Assembly: GCF_907164915.1 (NCBI RefSeq) | Contig: NC_061869.1 | Coordinates: 41,351,771-41,415,770, forward strand | DNA from: Impatiens glandulifera | Taxonomy: Eukaryota > Streptophyta > Magnoliopsida > Ericales > Balsaminaceae | Direction of reading: 5' to 3' | Length of the DNA: 64,000 nt | Shown: positions 32,331-43,269 of the stretch, one piece after another | Layout of the letters: every line of letters starts with the position of its first letter | How positions within the stretch are numbered: position 1 is the first letter of the stretch | Notes under the pieces: model-generated | The model's database searches: none | What the model saw: the letters and a program-made list of their open reading frames with translations, nothing else | What the model was told of the DNA's origin: nothing | Position numbers and translations under genes: made by a program

Positions 32331-33776
32331 TTATTTTAGTTTATGATTTGAATAATATGATGAAATTTGGATTAAATTTAAGGCTTTATTTGAAATCTGG
32401 TTATTTTCAAATTTTAATTTTGGTTTTGAAGTATTTATTATTTCAGTAAAAATGTCAGATTTAGTTTGATATTGAGTTATTTGGGTTTAAAAAAAACATC
32501 TTAATCATATTATATTAGGTATATTCTCAATCATCAAATCACTTAATTCATTTAATTTAAAATACTACACATTTTTATTTTAATTTTATAAATTATCATT
32601 TTAATAATTTAATCTAAATAATAATAAAAAAACCACATTTTCATTGAAAGAAATTTGATTTCATACTTTTCAAATAATTCTACAACAATATCAAGCTTAT
32701 ACTTGACACTTTCTTTTCAAAAGTTGAGACAATGTTCCCTAACCGTCACTCTCGACTCAAGATAGATTATTAATTAGTATTTTCTACTATTTTGGTAGAT
32801 ATTTCGGTAGGATACAAATATTCGGTTATAAGTATCTTCGTCTATTAGAAACATGGTTTGAATCTTATTATTAAAATAATTTAGATTAGTAACCATTTTT
32901 TTTGTCTTAAATTATAATTGTTTTGTTCGATTTATTTGTTTTATTTCTCATCACTAATATATACACTTAATTTTTATATTTTTGTATGAATGAAAAAGGT
33001 TAGTATGACCTACACAGTAATGACGTTCACTTCAACATAAGACTAAGACGTTTTAAGTGAGAATCGAAAAAAAAACATATCATTTCTTATATCTTATAAA
33101 AAATAAAATATTGATTTTTGTTTTAAATACATTTATATTTAACTATTCAATTTTGTTTAAAGTGATTAAATATTATTTAAAGTATATAAAGAGCTTAAAA
33201 TATAAAAAGCTATTTAAAATATTATTTAAAATATTCAATTTCTGATAGGGACAAAGTATTAAAAATAGTTATAGCAATCCTATTACAATGTTTAAAGTAT
33301 ATAAAGAACTTAAAATATTATTTGAATAAATTCTAACAACTTTTATAAATAAAGAAATACAGTGTTTCGCTATATTATTAATCAAACTTAGGGATTGTTT
33401 GAGTAAGTTATTTGAAAATATTTCGTAATTTGTTTGATCTTAAACTATTTATGGTTTGATTTATTTTAATAGAATAATTTAAATATATACATTTTATTTT
33501 AAAATATAAGAAATATGACTATAATCATTCAATTTTAATAATTTAAGTAAAATGATTTAAATTAAATTTAATTTTAAAATGTAATTAAAAAATTATGAAA
33601 AATATATTTTAGTTAATAACTTAAATATTAAGTTTATTTATTTGAATGAAATAAAACAAAAATCTTTAACGGTTGATTAACATCATAATCTACATGATAT
33701 GACAACTTGAATTCTTACTGTTTTTTCTCCATATAAATAAGTTATTAAAAAAATAAAAATAATAATAATTAAAAAA
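32331..33776. other. AT-rich region upstream of the coiled-coil gene
   Basis: No gene or named repeat seen. It includes the presumed promoter of the gene at 33871. Confidence 0.5.
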
Positions 33777-33793
33777 TATATGTATATATAGAG
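33777..33793 (+). promoter_or_regulatory. candidate TATA box of the coiled-coil gene
   Basis: tatatgtatatatagag followed by a CT-rich leader (33830-33860, ctctccactctcatctcctc) and an ATG at 33871. Plausible but weak in such AT-rich DNA. Confidence 0.35.
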
Positions 33794-34404
33794 TTAGTTA
33801 TTTTCTTACCTACATATCATATTTCAGATTTCTCTCCACTCTCATCTCCTCTCTCTCGGTAATCGGAGATATGAAGTTTTCAGTTCGCAATTTGCAGGTA
33901 CATATGAGATTTTTATTTTTTAAGCTATTTTCATTACTTCTACGAAGAATCAAATGTATGAAAAGAGACAGTTCTGAGAATAGTTTAAATATAATTTTAT
34001 TCAGAAAGTATTGAAAACTAATGTCTATTGTGGATATGAAAGAAATGTAGATTAATCAAATGTTGTTACATGTTTAAATGTTGATGAAATGCTAATAGTT
34101 TGTCTCCTTTTGAAGTTCGGAAATATAGGTTTTCGATTAAACATATTTTTATGGGATGGATCAATTTAATGGGGTAACTTTATGTTTGAAATCATATGCT
34201 TATTTCAGCTGAATTCTTTAGTGTTTTGTTATACACATGTCTTTTCTTGTGCTAATTTTTATATCTCCTTGTTGCAGAAATAGAAAAATAAAGTTATAGA
34301 CCTTTTTAAAAGCTCATAAAGCAGATTACAAGAATTCATGTGAAAAATCCAAACTAAACAACTATGTACTGCGTTTGCTTTATGATAAGAATCAGCTGAA
34401 GAAA

Positions 34405-35322
34405 ATGAAGAATAATGAGAAAGGAGATGTTTCAGTTCTTATAAAGAAGATTGAAGAGATAGAGAGCAATTCAAGATCCAAAATTGAAACCTTAATGGCA
34501 CATTCTAACTGCCTTCAACTCAAGATGAACAAAATGACTTCAAACTGCATCAAAGCTTCAAGCCTAGTAAACAACCCAAACATCCAATCCAACTCCAACA
34601 TCAACACCAACGAGAGTATGATACTAGAACTGGCTGCATTAAGAACAGAGAACAATCGTCTACACAATACAATATCCGAAATGAAGAAAAAGAATAGGAA
34701 AAATGTGAGTCATCAAAACAACATCATAAAAAAGTTAAGCGACGAGAATAAGGAAGTGAAACAACTAGCGGAGAAGAAGATCAACGAGACAAATGGAGAG
34801 TTACGTAAGAATTTTGAAGATCAAATCCGAATGATGAGTAGGAGAATAAAGGTAGAAGAACAACTTCATATTGAGAACAAGGATGTCTACATGAAAATAA
34901 GAGACAAGTACTCGAAAGGGAAGACTGACATGATAATTATTGAGGACATGATGAAGGAACTCAACAGGGTGGGAGTTAAGATTAAGGAATTCAGCGATGA
35001 TATTATGAAGATGGTTTCAACGTTTTCTTGTTGGGATGTGTTTGCGAAGGAATGGGCTAGGAAGAAAGGAATGGAGGAGAAAGAATGGAAAGAAGAGATA
35101 ATGGAATTAAGGGAGAAGGTGAAGGAAATGGAGAAGGTTGTGATTGAGAAAGAAGAAGAGATTGATATGATTGGGGAGGAGAAGAAGGAGGCTATTAGAC
35201 AATTATGTGTTTGGATTGATTATCATCGAAACACTAGGAGGGGTTACTTGAAGGAAATTGTCTCAAGAAATCGTCGAAACTTCAGGATTTTGCAAATTAG
35301 GAAGAGCTCAAGTATGATGTAG
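34405..35322 (+). CDS. coiled-coil protein resembling COP1-interactive protein 1 / NET-like C-terminus
   Basis: 305 residues from ATG 34405 to TAG 35322; the frame is open from about 34300. It is nearly all charged heptad-type helix (Lys, Glu, Asn, Met). Near residues 262-275 it has AIRQLCVWIDYHR followed by YLKEIVS, a C-terminal signature I know from plant CIP1-like and NET-type actin-associated coiled-coil proteins. Those are usually much longer, so this is a truncated paralogue or a small family member. A possible first exon is 33871-33897 (ATGAAGTTTTCAG..., donor GT at 33898) with an acceptor at 34278, but the joined frame meets an early stop, so the true start is unsure. The 3' tail at 35323-35474 is cut by a retrotransposon LTR. 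Copies of this gene's end occur upstream at 28735-32330. Confidence 0.5.
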   Translation: MKNNEKGDVSVLIKKIEEIESNSRSKIETLMAHSNCLQLKMNKMTSNCIKASSLVNNPNIQSNSNINTNESMILELAALRTENNRLHNTISEMKKKNRKNVSHQNNIIKKLSDENKEVKQLAEKKINETNGELRKNFEDQIRMMSRRIKVEEQLHIENKDVYMKIRDKYSKGKTDMIIIEDMMKELNRVGVKIKEFSDDIMKMVSTFSCWDVFAKEWARKKGMEEKEWKEEIMELREKVKEMEKVVIEKEEEIDMIGEEKKEAIRQLCVWIDYHRNTRRGYLKEIVSRNRRNFRILQIRKSSSMM

Positions 35323-35474
35323 AATTTTTGCAGGGATGAACGACATCGCTTCTATTTCAAAACAAATAATTCCTGAAACATTATAGAAACTTGAATTTTG
35401 AATTAAGAAATTTAATATTGTTCAAGATTTGGTTAATCTAAACTATATTAGCAACCTCTAATAAGCTTCAAAAA

Positions 35475-36616
35475 AATAGGACAAAGGATTAACACACAAA
35501 ACGGTTGACCCTAATTCGGTTAAGAATTAGAACCAGTTTTAACACCACGCAAGCTGTCACAAACTATTAAACTGAGTTAAAATGCGGAAATATTTGTTTC
35601 AGCCTGAACAACACACACGAATTAGTTAAAGAAGAGAGTAGAGAAGAATCAGTTCGGAGAAATGAGAGATCGGTTCGGTTGGTTTAAGTGACCGGAAATG
35701 AGTAAATAACACAAGACACATATTTTTATGGATGTTCAGAAATTAAACTCCTACGTCACCCCTTCTTCTCAAACAGTGAGAAGGATATTCACTAAGAAAT
35801 ATTCAACAACACAATACACTTCACGATCGAGTCTTATTTACTGCTCGTCATTCATTTTACAACACTCACACAGTATTGTAATACACTTTTACAGATATTG
35901 TAAATACTTAGAACTTTTACAGTTTGTTCTTATCACTCAATAACTTGGTAGATTTCTCAAAGTATGTTCGCAAGAGTGAGAAAGTTGTGAAAAAGGATTT
36001 TCTTGTTCGTTAGTTCTTCACGTGACCAAGGGTGTTTTCTTCAGTTCTTTAGATTCCTTTTATATTGGAAATATGATAACGATCATATTTCTCTCTCTCC
36101 AAGGTGATTGGTCCCAAGAAGCCGTGCCGGTCCGGGTTAGGTGACTTGCACGTTTTGTCATTGTACACATGGCAGTTGTACATTTGGCGGCCGCCTGCTC
36201 GTTGGAGGTTTCTTGTGGACTTAGGCAAAGTCAGGTAATCATTCACCTGCATTCTTCCTTGTTTCGGAACCTTCTTTTTCATATTCTCAAAGAATAATTG
36301 ATTATATCAACACATTAACTTCTAACATATTCATATCTTTGTATAATCTGCCCGTTGGAGATGTATGGTAGCTTTAGGTTTTTCACGAGGTTGAATTAGC
36401 CGGACATTTTCGGTTTGCAATTCAACCGGTCATGAAGTTAAGCCGATCCGGATTTTTGAGAGGATAGGATAATTAAGGAATTCCGGTTTGAGCTTCTTCG
36501 GGAGAATATGTTTGACAGGTCTGGTTGAAGATACGTACCTGCACATAAAGTTGAATTTGATTAAGCTCTTTTAGATAGTTAAATACTTATTAATTAACTA
36601 TATAATTTTTCTAACA
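35475..36616 (-). repeat. 3' LTR of the second Copia element
   Basis: Ends in CTAACA like the intact LTRs. Internal matches in order include tcctacgtcaccccttctt near 35750 and gagaaggatattcactaag near 35781. The outer end is degenerate (about aataggac in place of TGTTAGGA), so its start is approximate. It sits in the 3' tail of the coiled-coil gene. Confidence 0.75.
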
Positions 36617-36772
36617 ATTTCTTCCTTTATGATTATTTATATTAAATATTCAAAACCCTGTAATCGTTGGCCGGTTTCAAAATAACTTAATTTTATTTGG
36701 CCGGTTTAGAAAACGGTTTGAGAAGAAGATTTTGCGATAAATTTTGTATGTCTATAAATCTCTCCCTTTTTG
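36617..36772 (-). other. two polypurine tracts of the second element
   Basis: Minus-strand purine runs at 36617-36635 (AAAGGAAGAAAT, next to the LTR) and 36759-36772 (AAAAAGGGAGAGA), about 140 bp apart. The doubled PPT matches the complete element. From 36773 to 37051 only AT-rich non-coding sequence follows. Confidence 0.55.
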
Positions 36773-37051
36773 ATACTTTTAACATAAAAGTATCAAAACC
36801 AGCAACCGATAAAAGACAAACCGAATAATATTTATTTCAAAAACTATTATAGATAGTCATAAGTTTATAAAATATAGATAATAATATTTTAAAACGAATA
36901 CTATAGGTTTCAAAAATAGTATAAGTTAGAAAGTAGATATAAAATACGACTAAAGGTTTCAAAGATATTATAGATTAGAATATATATTTATATATTTATA
37001 TATATATATATAAATGAGATAGCATAAAGGTGAAAAAGTTCATTGGCTCCC

Positions 37052-39924
37052 TTATTCTCTTGTTCGTTTGTCTTTGTCTTCGAAACATCCGGCTACGAAG
37101 CTTGTTCTTGGAGCTGTACTGCCCATCCCAACCGATTCGGCTCTAGCACCGCGATTTGACCAGGTACTTGAAGGAGCGGAGTTGGTCGGTTCTACTCTTG
37201 ACCAGCGTCTCCATGTATTCAGAGGCGCGCCATCTTCCTCCTCTTCATCAACAATCAAATCAATTTGGTGACCGACAAGATTCTCATCCGTCCGAAAGTT
37301 TGTTTGTTTAGCTCGAGTAATGACTACAATTACTTGATCTCTTTTTCGTTTATTTGTTTGCGCCATTTTCATTCCAGTAGTAGGAGGATTTTTTTGAATA
37401 ACACCAGCCGCACTGACATTTTCTTGTTCAGCCGCTTTCGGATTAGCCTCTTCGGCTTGAATTCTCCGGGCTAATACTTCATCATTAATTTCGGTTTCCC
37501 TGGCAAGCCAGTTCTGTTCTACTTCTTCGGCCTAAATCCGCTTGGCTGTTTCCTCATCTCTTCAAATTTGTTCCTTGGTGGCCACAGCCTTGACTCTTAC
37601 CAGTTCATCTACTTGTGCAGACATGGCTTGCACCATTAGAAGAATTTGAGATGTAACCATTTCAACATATTCAATTTTGGAATCGGTTGTGGAGGCCCTA
37701 GCTTCCAGGGATGCCTGCCATAAGGCCATTGAGTCTTGGACAACTTTCTGAATTAAATCTTTCATTTCATCCGAAAAGGGAACAACCACTTAACTTTGCG
37801 TCGGGTGCGGAGAATGAACCAATAAAGACATCTCTGTTCTGTTCTGATTAATCAGATTATTCTCTACATCATTAGTTTGAGTAGGAGACTTATCCGGTGG
37901 AGTTTTGGTTGGTGATTTAGAGGATGGAGAAACCATTTAACCTTACGGAGGTGTGGAAAAGTGTTCCGGTTGACTTTCTTCTTGTTCTGCCCCAGTCGAT
38001 CTGGAAGATTGACCGATTTCAAAATTCGTTCTGTCCGGCTATTTTTCGTGTCGGTTGGTCTCTTCATTATCAACCAAATTTATCCTAGCGACATTTCTTT
38101 CAGTTTATTCTTCCAACTTTGTTATTTCGGTTTGAAGATCCCCTTCAATCAATGTCAATATAGTCATCACCATTTTGTCCTCACGAGCTATTTCACCCAT
38201 AGCGGTTTTTTATACGAATGTCGTCCATGGTTGAAGTTAACACATTCAGTTTCACATTGAACTCAACCATTTGTCCTCTTGATAGCGCGAGTGGTACAAG
38301 TGAGGTTTTGGCGAGATCAATCGTCTTTGCTTCCACATATAACAATCTTTCCTTCTTTTCATTAAATTATGGTCCATCTGGAAGAATGTCTCTAAATAGA
38401 ACCTGTGACCTTAGTCTCGTCCATTCATAAAATGAATTGGATAACTTATAGGCTTTGTCCGTAATTGTGTTTTGAATATCATCCACGATATTATCGGCCC
38501 TCTCTTCGGCCATCTCAGAGTCCAGAATCTCAGTTTCTAGAATGGTTGTGTTGTGAGCCACCTCTTCATGAGGCGGGTTGTGATCTGATTCGGTTGAACG
38601 CACTACTTGAAATACTGGACCGATGGATCCTTTCTCTTCATGGGCACTCTCATGTGCCAGAGGTTATTTGGCAAGAATTTCTTCTTCATTTCTTTCTCTC
38701 GTCTCATTGGCCTGTTCATCTTAATCTGCCCGATCAGTTTCAGCATTCTGACCGGTCTCAATAAATCCTTTTGTCACATCGGTATCAACTAACCGATTAA
38801 CGATGTGCACGATATTAATAATCACATCTGAGGTCCTCTATTGAGCCTCCACAGCCGCATGCCTAACAGGTTTAATAGGGGACTCCCTATATACAGTAGT
38901 ATTAACCGGATTAAGAGTACTTACCTCATGAGTGGGCGGTGTCTTAGTTGTAGATCGGCCGGTTGCACTGGCCGATGATTCCTCAGGAGTAGGAGGAAAT
39001 TCCGTATTTTGAACAGGTTCTACGCGAATCTGCTCATCAACCGGATTGTAAATAGGAACCTCCTCAACCAGATTGGGGTTAGGAGTCTGTTCATCATCAA
39101 TCGAATTGGAAATGGGAATCTCCTCAACTGGAGTGAGGTTCGAAGAAGTCACGTGGTTGGCCGACCTAGAGGGTGTTCTTTCGGTTCAGTTTCTTTCGAT
39201 GCCCTCTCTCTTGGTAGCTTCCTGACTCTAACCATGCTTTTCCCAATATTGACGATATTTACTATTTTGGAGTTGGAGAGAGGAATATCTGATCCGTTTG
39301 GGATCTGAAGATCTTGCAGGATCTTGCCGATCTACATGGCGTAGCCTAGAGACCGGTCCTTCTTTCCGGCCACCATTTCACATAGATTCTCAAATATTAC
39401 GCCGGCAAGTCAATTTTGTCGCCGCAAATGATGTCATCCATCATCTAAAACATGGGTCGAGTCAGGTTATCAAAATTACCTCCTTTCCCTTGAAGGGATT
39501 TGGAGACGATATCACATAGCCACCGGTATTCGAAGATCAACGAGCTCTTCTTCCAGGTAAACTCCACTAGTTCATCCAAATTTGAGATTATCTTATGAAT
39601 CTCCATAGCATCTTTATCCGGTAAGGTTGTCAGAAAGTCGCGCCCTTTAGTGGGTAGACGAAGGGTTTCGGCGAATGTCTCATCCGATATCTGGAAATTA
39701 TTACTGCCCACCGTTGAATAGATAACACTTTTTTTGAGACTTGCGTTCTCGAAGAACGCCTTAACTTCCTCCTGATAGACCACGAACGGTCCGTCCAGGA
39801 AGGATTCTAGACTAGAGTGTTTCACCAAATCCATCACCTTCTTGATTTCTGTAGTTCTGTTGTTGTTGATGTCCTTGAAGTCAACCTGCATGATGTGAAC
39901 GCAAAGTGCACTATCACGTCCCAT
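37052..39924 (-). pseudogene. accessory gene C' of the second element
   Basis: ATG at 39924 (MGRDSALC, as in gene C, MGRDSALF). N-terminal domain blocks: SLESFLDG, VKAFFENASL, LRLPTKGRD and, in another frame, FENLCEMV. The acidic Pro/Glu-rich linker (about 39152-38838) and a coiled-coil tail (MVVPFSDEMKDLIQKVV at 37789 onwards, ending near 37052) keep the same layout as gene C. There are many stops and frameshifts, so it is dead. Its promoter box at 40029-40038 is preserved. Confidence 0.72.
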
Positions 39925-40028
39925 ATTGAGATTTAAAAAGAGTTTTAAATATGTAGAGTATTTTGAGAGCAAGAACAATTAGAATGCAAGAGAGAGAGTA
40001 AGCGTGATTGAATAATGAACAGGCAGAC

Positions 40029-40038
40029 CTTTATATAT
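40029..40038 (-). promoter_or_regulatory. TATA box of accessory gene C'
   Basis: ATATATAAAG on the minus strand about 105 bp before the ATG at 39924, the same spacing as in gene C. Confidence 0.55.
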
Positions 40039-40087
40039 GAAGCGATTATGACGGTTACCTAATTGAACCGTCATGTTCTTTTGGGAA

Positions 40088-40200
40088 AAAGCGCCAAAGT
40101 TTCCCTGCAAAAGTTACTGCGGTAACTTTTTGGCAGTAAACTATAGGCGGTAAAAGATGAGCGGTAAATTAAGGGCGGTAAACTGTGGGCGGTAACGACG
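40088..40200 (-). promoter_or_regulatory. GC-motif cluster upstream of gene C', with an E2F-like site
   Basis: GCGCCAAA at 40091-40098 (TTTGGCGC on the minus strand, a perfect E2F-type site) and repeated GGGCGGTAA at 40173 and 40187 with weaker copies between. It lies at the same position as the cluster before gene C. Confidence 0.45.
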
Positions 40201-40439
40201 GTTAGTTTTAAGCGTCAAAATGAAGTGAACCGAATTGTCTGAGATGCACCGAAATGTTTGAGGTTTAAGCCGGTATTTTGAAGTTAACCGAAGTTTTGAA
40301 GTTAACCGAAACTTTGAATTGTGCGGTTGAATTTAAATATGTGAATATAGATATAACAACCGGTCGTACAACATAATGACCGGATTGTTCAGAAATTACA
40401 AGTGTGAAAAAAATAAAGACTTAGTTCCTAGGTCCTAGT

Positions 40440-41019
40440 TTTTGAATCCAGATTTCCACCGTTATACCGGTCCTTGATTCTATTCATCGGTCAAAATGTT
40501 GGTCGGACTCACCGGGGTTCCCGGTCCAAGATTTGGGATGATGGAGCGAAGATATCGGTTAATCTAAGGAGTGAAGCCGATCCTTCTGCTAGAAGATTGA
40601 ATTAGCATCTTCAAGTGTTTGAAGATTAGGGAAGCCTAGTTGATGGATGTGTTTAGTGAAATTGCGATCATTATTCCATAGACTTGTCGAGTGTAATGAT
40701 GGTTCGTCATATGTCCCAGAATAGAGCGTTGAATAATGTCATTGAAAATTTCAAAATGGGGAGCAATGTTAGATTTGCGTCCATGACAAACGAACGGATT
40801 GGGGCGTACACCGTCTATGTAAGTGATGATACTTCCATCATCCCTTACATCAGCGTCATTGAAGAATTCGATTACTTCCTCGTCTAGGATGGAATAACAT
40901 CTTTCAAGAAATTTCCGCAGGCCGGACTAAACAAGAGGATAGAAAATTATTTCTCTTGATCTAGAGGATAAAACAGATTCGAAATCGATAACTAGGGAAA
41001 TTCTGAGTTGTGAGTTCAT
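40440..41019 (-). pseudogene. accessory gene B' of the second element
   Basis: ATG at 41019. Blocks such as EEVIEFFNDADV (about 40860) and an FLE block align with A, B and C, but frames shift and stops interrupt. It is positioned between A' and C' as B is between A and C. Dead. Confidence 0.6.
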
Positions 41020-41640
41020 CTTGAGAGGTGCTGGATGCAAAAGTTTTAGACTAGAGAGAAACGCAAAGAATGTTATGATTTTGATTTGTGGATAAATGGT
41101 TCTTAACTAGGAGGAAAGTTTCAAAGACATTTAAGGTTTTCAATTAATGAGAATATTTGGAAAATATCTAGCCGTTACGTTTCGTCAACATCTCCATATT
41201 GAATGTTTTTGAAAACTGAACATAATGTTTTCCTTTTTAGAAAAATATATTGGGAATGTGTAAGGTAGACTGTTCTTCCTATGTTGACCAGTCGTCAATC
41301 ATAAAGGCAGTTAAGTGTAGACATTATTTTGACAAACGACTATTATGTTTGAAATATTCGGTTTAAGATGAGAGAAGCGGTAGCTTCTCCCTGTGCATAT
41401 GCTCGGTTTTAGATGTAGTGTTTGAGACTTAAAATTTGAACCGGTTTTTTTTTAAAGAAAGTACGATTTTGAGTAAAAGCATCCTTTGAACCGATATCAA
41501 CCGATGTCATCAGGATACACCTATCCGGCTTAACTATCCTTTGAAAAACAATCTCTATTTTTAAAATGTTTGGTATGAATGAGAGAAGCGGTAGCTTCTC
41601 CCTGAGAGTGTGCCCGGTTAGAAATTAATTATTTTAAGGA
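41020..41640. other. spacer between A' and B'
   Basis: Non-coding element DNA. The motif gagagaagcggtagcttctccctg occurs twice (about 41371 and 41581), and a similar one is near 43170; it contains a small palindrome (gaagc...gcttc). Confidence 0.5.
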
Positions 41641-42497
41641 TTAGACACGATGTCTAAAAGTGATTTCATTAAGGCCGATAATTTTCATAACCGAAAGACC
41701 AACAAAATAATCAGTTATGAATTTTGAGATACACGTTTTAGATAGATGCATCCTAAAACCAGTAGTGGGATGGACCAATAGCCGGTGTTTTCTGTCTTTT
41801 GCCTTGTCCATCTGGTAAAGTCGTGCTTGGATTCTATCTTTTCTCAGCAACTGGTTCGGAAAGAGGGTGGCACTTGGGCCGAGATAGATGTTGAGATCAA
41901 AGAACATACCGCATAACTATGAAACATATCTGATTTGTCCTTTGTTGAAGATGATCATCTCCTTCAGATTGTTAAATATGATCCGGGACCAATTCACCGA
42001 AATTCCTTCGGTGATGGAAACCATCATATTGAATATTTTCTGGGTATATTGTTGAGTGTTTTCCTTGGCAAGAACATTTTTGCCTAGGATTTCACTTAGG
42101 ATTTGGAACTCGTTTTGAAGAGATCTCTTGGGTCCCCAAGTGTTGATCGGAGTCATAGAGACAGAAAAGTGATGGCGCGTCTCATTGATGACCATTGGAG
42201 GAAAGGTAAGATCGGTAAAGCCTTCAGTGGGTTAACCACAACTTAATACAAGATCTATCTCACAAAGAAGATAGTTTTACAGTGAACTTGAGCGAGGATA
42301 ATATCCAACTGAATAACCTTGGCAGTGTTGAAAAATTCATTGACTACATTGTAGTCAATGACATATCGGTCCTCCAGAAATTTTCATAAGCCGGACCTTT
42401 CAAGAGATCGAAAGAGACATTGAATTTCAACATCTTCAGATTGAGAAATTGATTCGAAATCGGCGAGAAGAACTTTGTTTTCAAGAAGGCAAGACAT
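41641..42497 (-). pseudogene. accessory gene A' of the second element
   Basis: ATG at 42497 (MSCLLENKVL; gene A starts MSQFPNILQ). Blocks: VNEFFNTAKV, PTEGFTDLTF, GPKRSLQNEFQIL, VNWSRIIFNNLKEMI, then a frameshift into a tail with FFDLNIYLGP. Stops near 42380-42230. Same family as A; dead. Confidence 0.7.
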
Positions 42498-42549
42498 TTT
42501 GCTTGATGATTTTGATAGAGAATGTGATTGGAAGTAAAAGAGGAATGTG

Positions 42550-42561
42550 TTACTTAAATAG
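42550..42561 (-). promoter_or_regulatory. TATA-like box of accessory gene A'
   Basis: CTATTTAAGTAA on the minus strand, 53 bp before the A' start. Nearly the same as the box of gene A. Confidence 0.5.
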
Positions 42562-43269
42562 CCAATGTTCGGTTAGCGTATCTAGGTGTGTTATATTCAT
42601 GATTAGATATGATGGTTATTTCCAAGAAAAGTAATGATGAGAATCAGATGTTCAAAGATATTTTGGTGGAGTTATAGTCTTTCTCTTAACAGTGATAGAC
42701 ATGTGTCTTCACGTTGTTTAAGATTTAGACTGTTTTCTTTTTCAAAGGATTATTTTCAAGCATGCATGACAAACAATGTCCATCTGTCCCATGTTGACCG
42801 GAAGATAAACTAACCGAAATTAAAATGTACATAATCGGTTGATTTTTTATGACCGATTTTTTGAGATAAATTATTTTATTTTGAGTAAGTACATACTAGT
42901 TAGGCAGTAGTTATTTAGTTTAGAAAATAATTCCATCTGTTTTATCCGAATCATTTGTACCGCTTGATTTGTATATAAATAATTTGGTAGGTTGATTTAA
43001 CTAATCTCAACCGGAGACAGCTGTCCGATTTAGCATACTTGACTTTTTATCCCATTGATTTTTCATGCACATGATGGATGAAATTCTGACCAGTTTTTAA
43101 ATGGAATGTAAACTTTTTACCGAAAATATCCGATCAGTTTTTCAAAAATTCCAAGAGCATGATTTTGAGAGGCGTAAGCTTCTCCCTAAGACCATGCCTC
43201 GGTTTTTCATGAGAAAAATATTGTTGAAAACATGCATAAGCATTTAAGATAGAAGTTGACTGCTATAAG
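42562..43269. other. spacer between pol and A' in the second element
   Basis: About 700 bp without an ORF that I can support. AT-rich with scattered ccgatt/accgg motifs. Confidence 0.45.
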
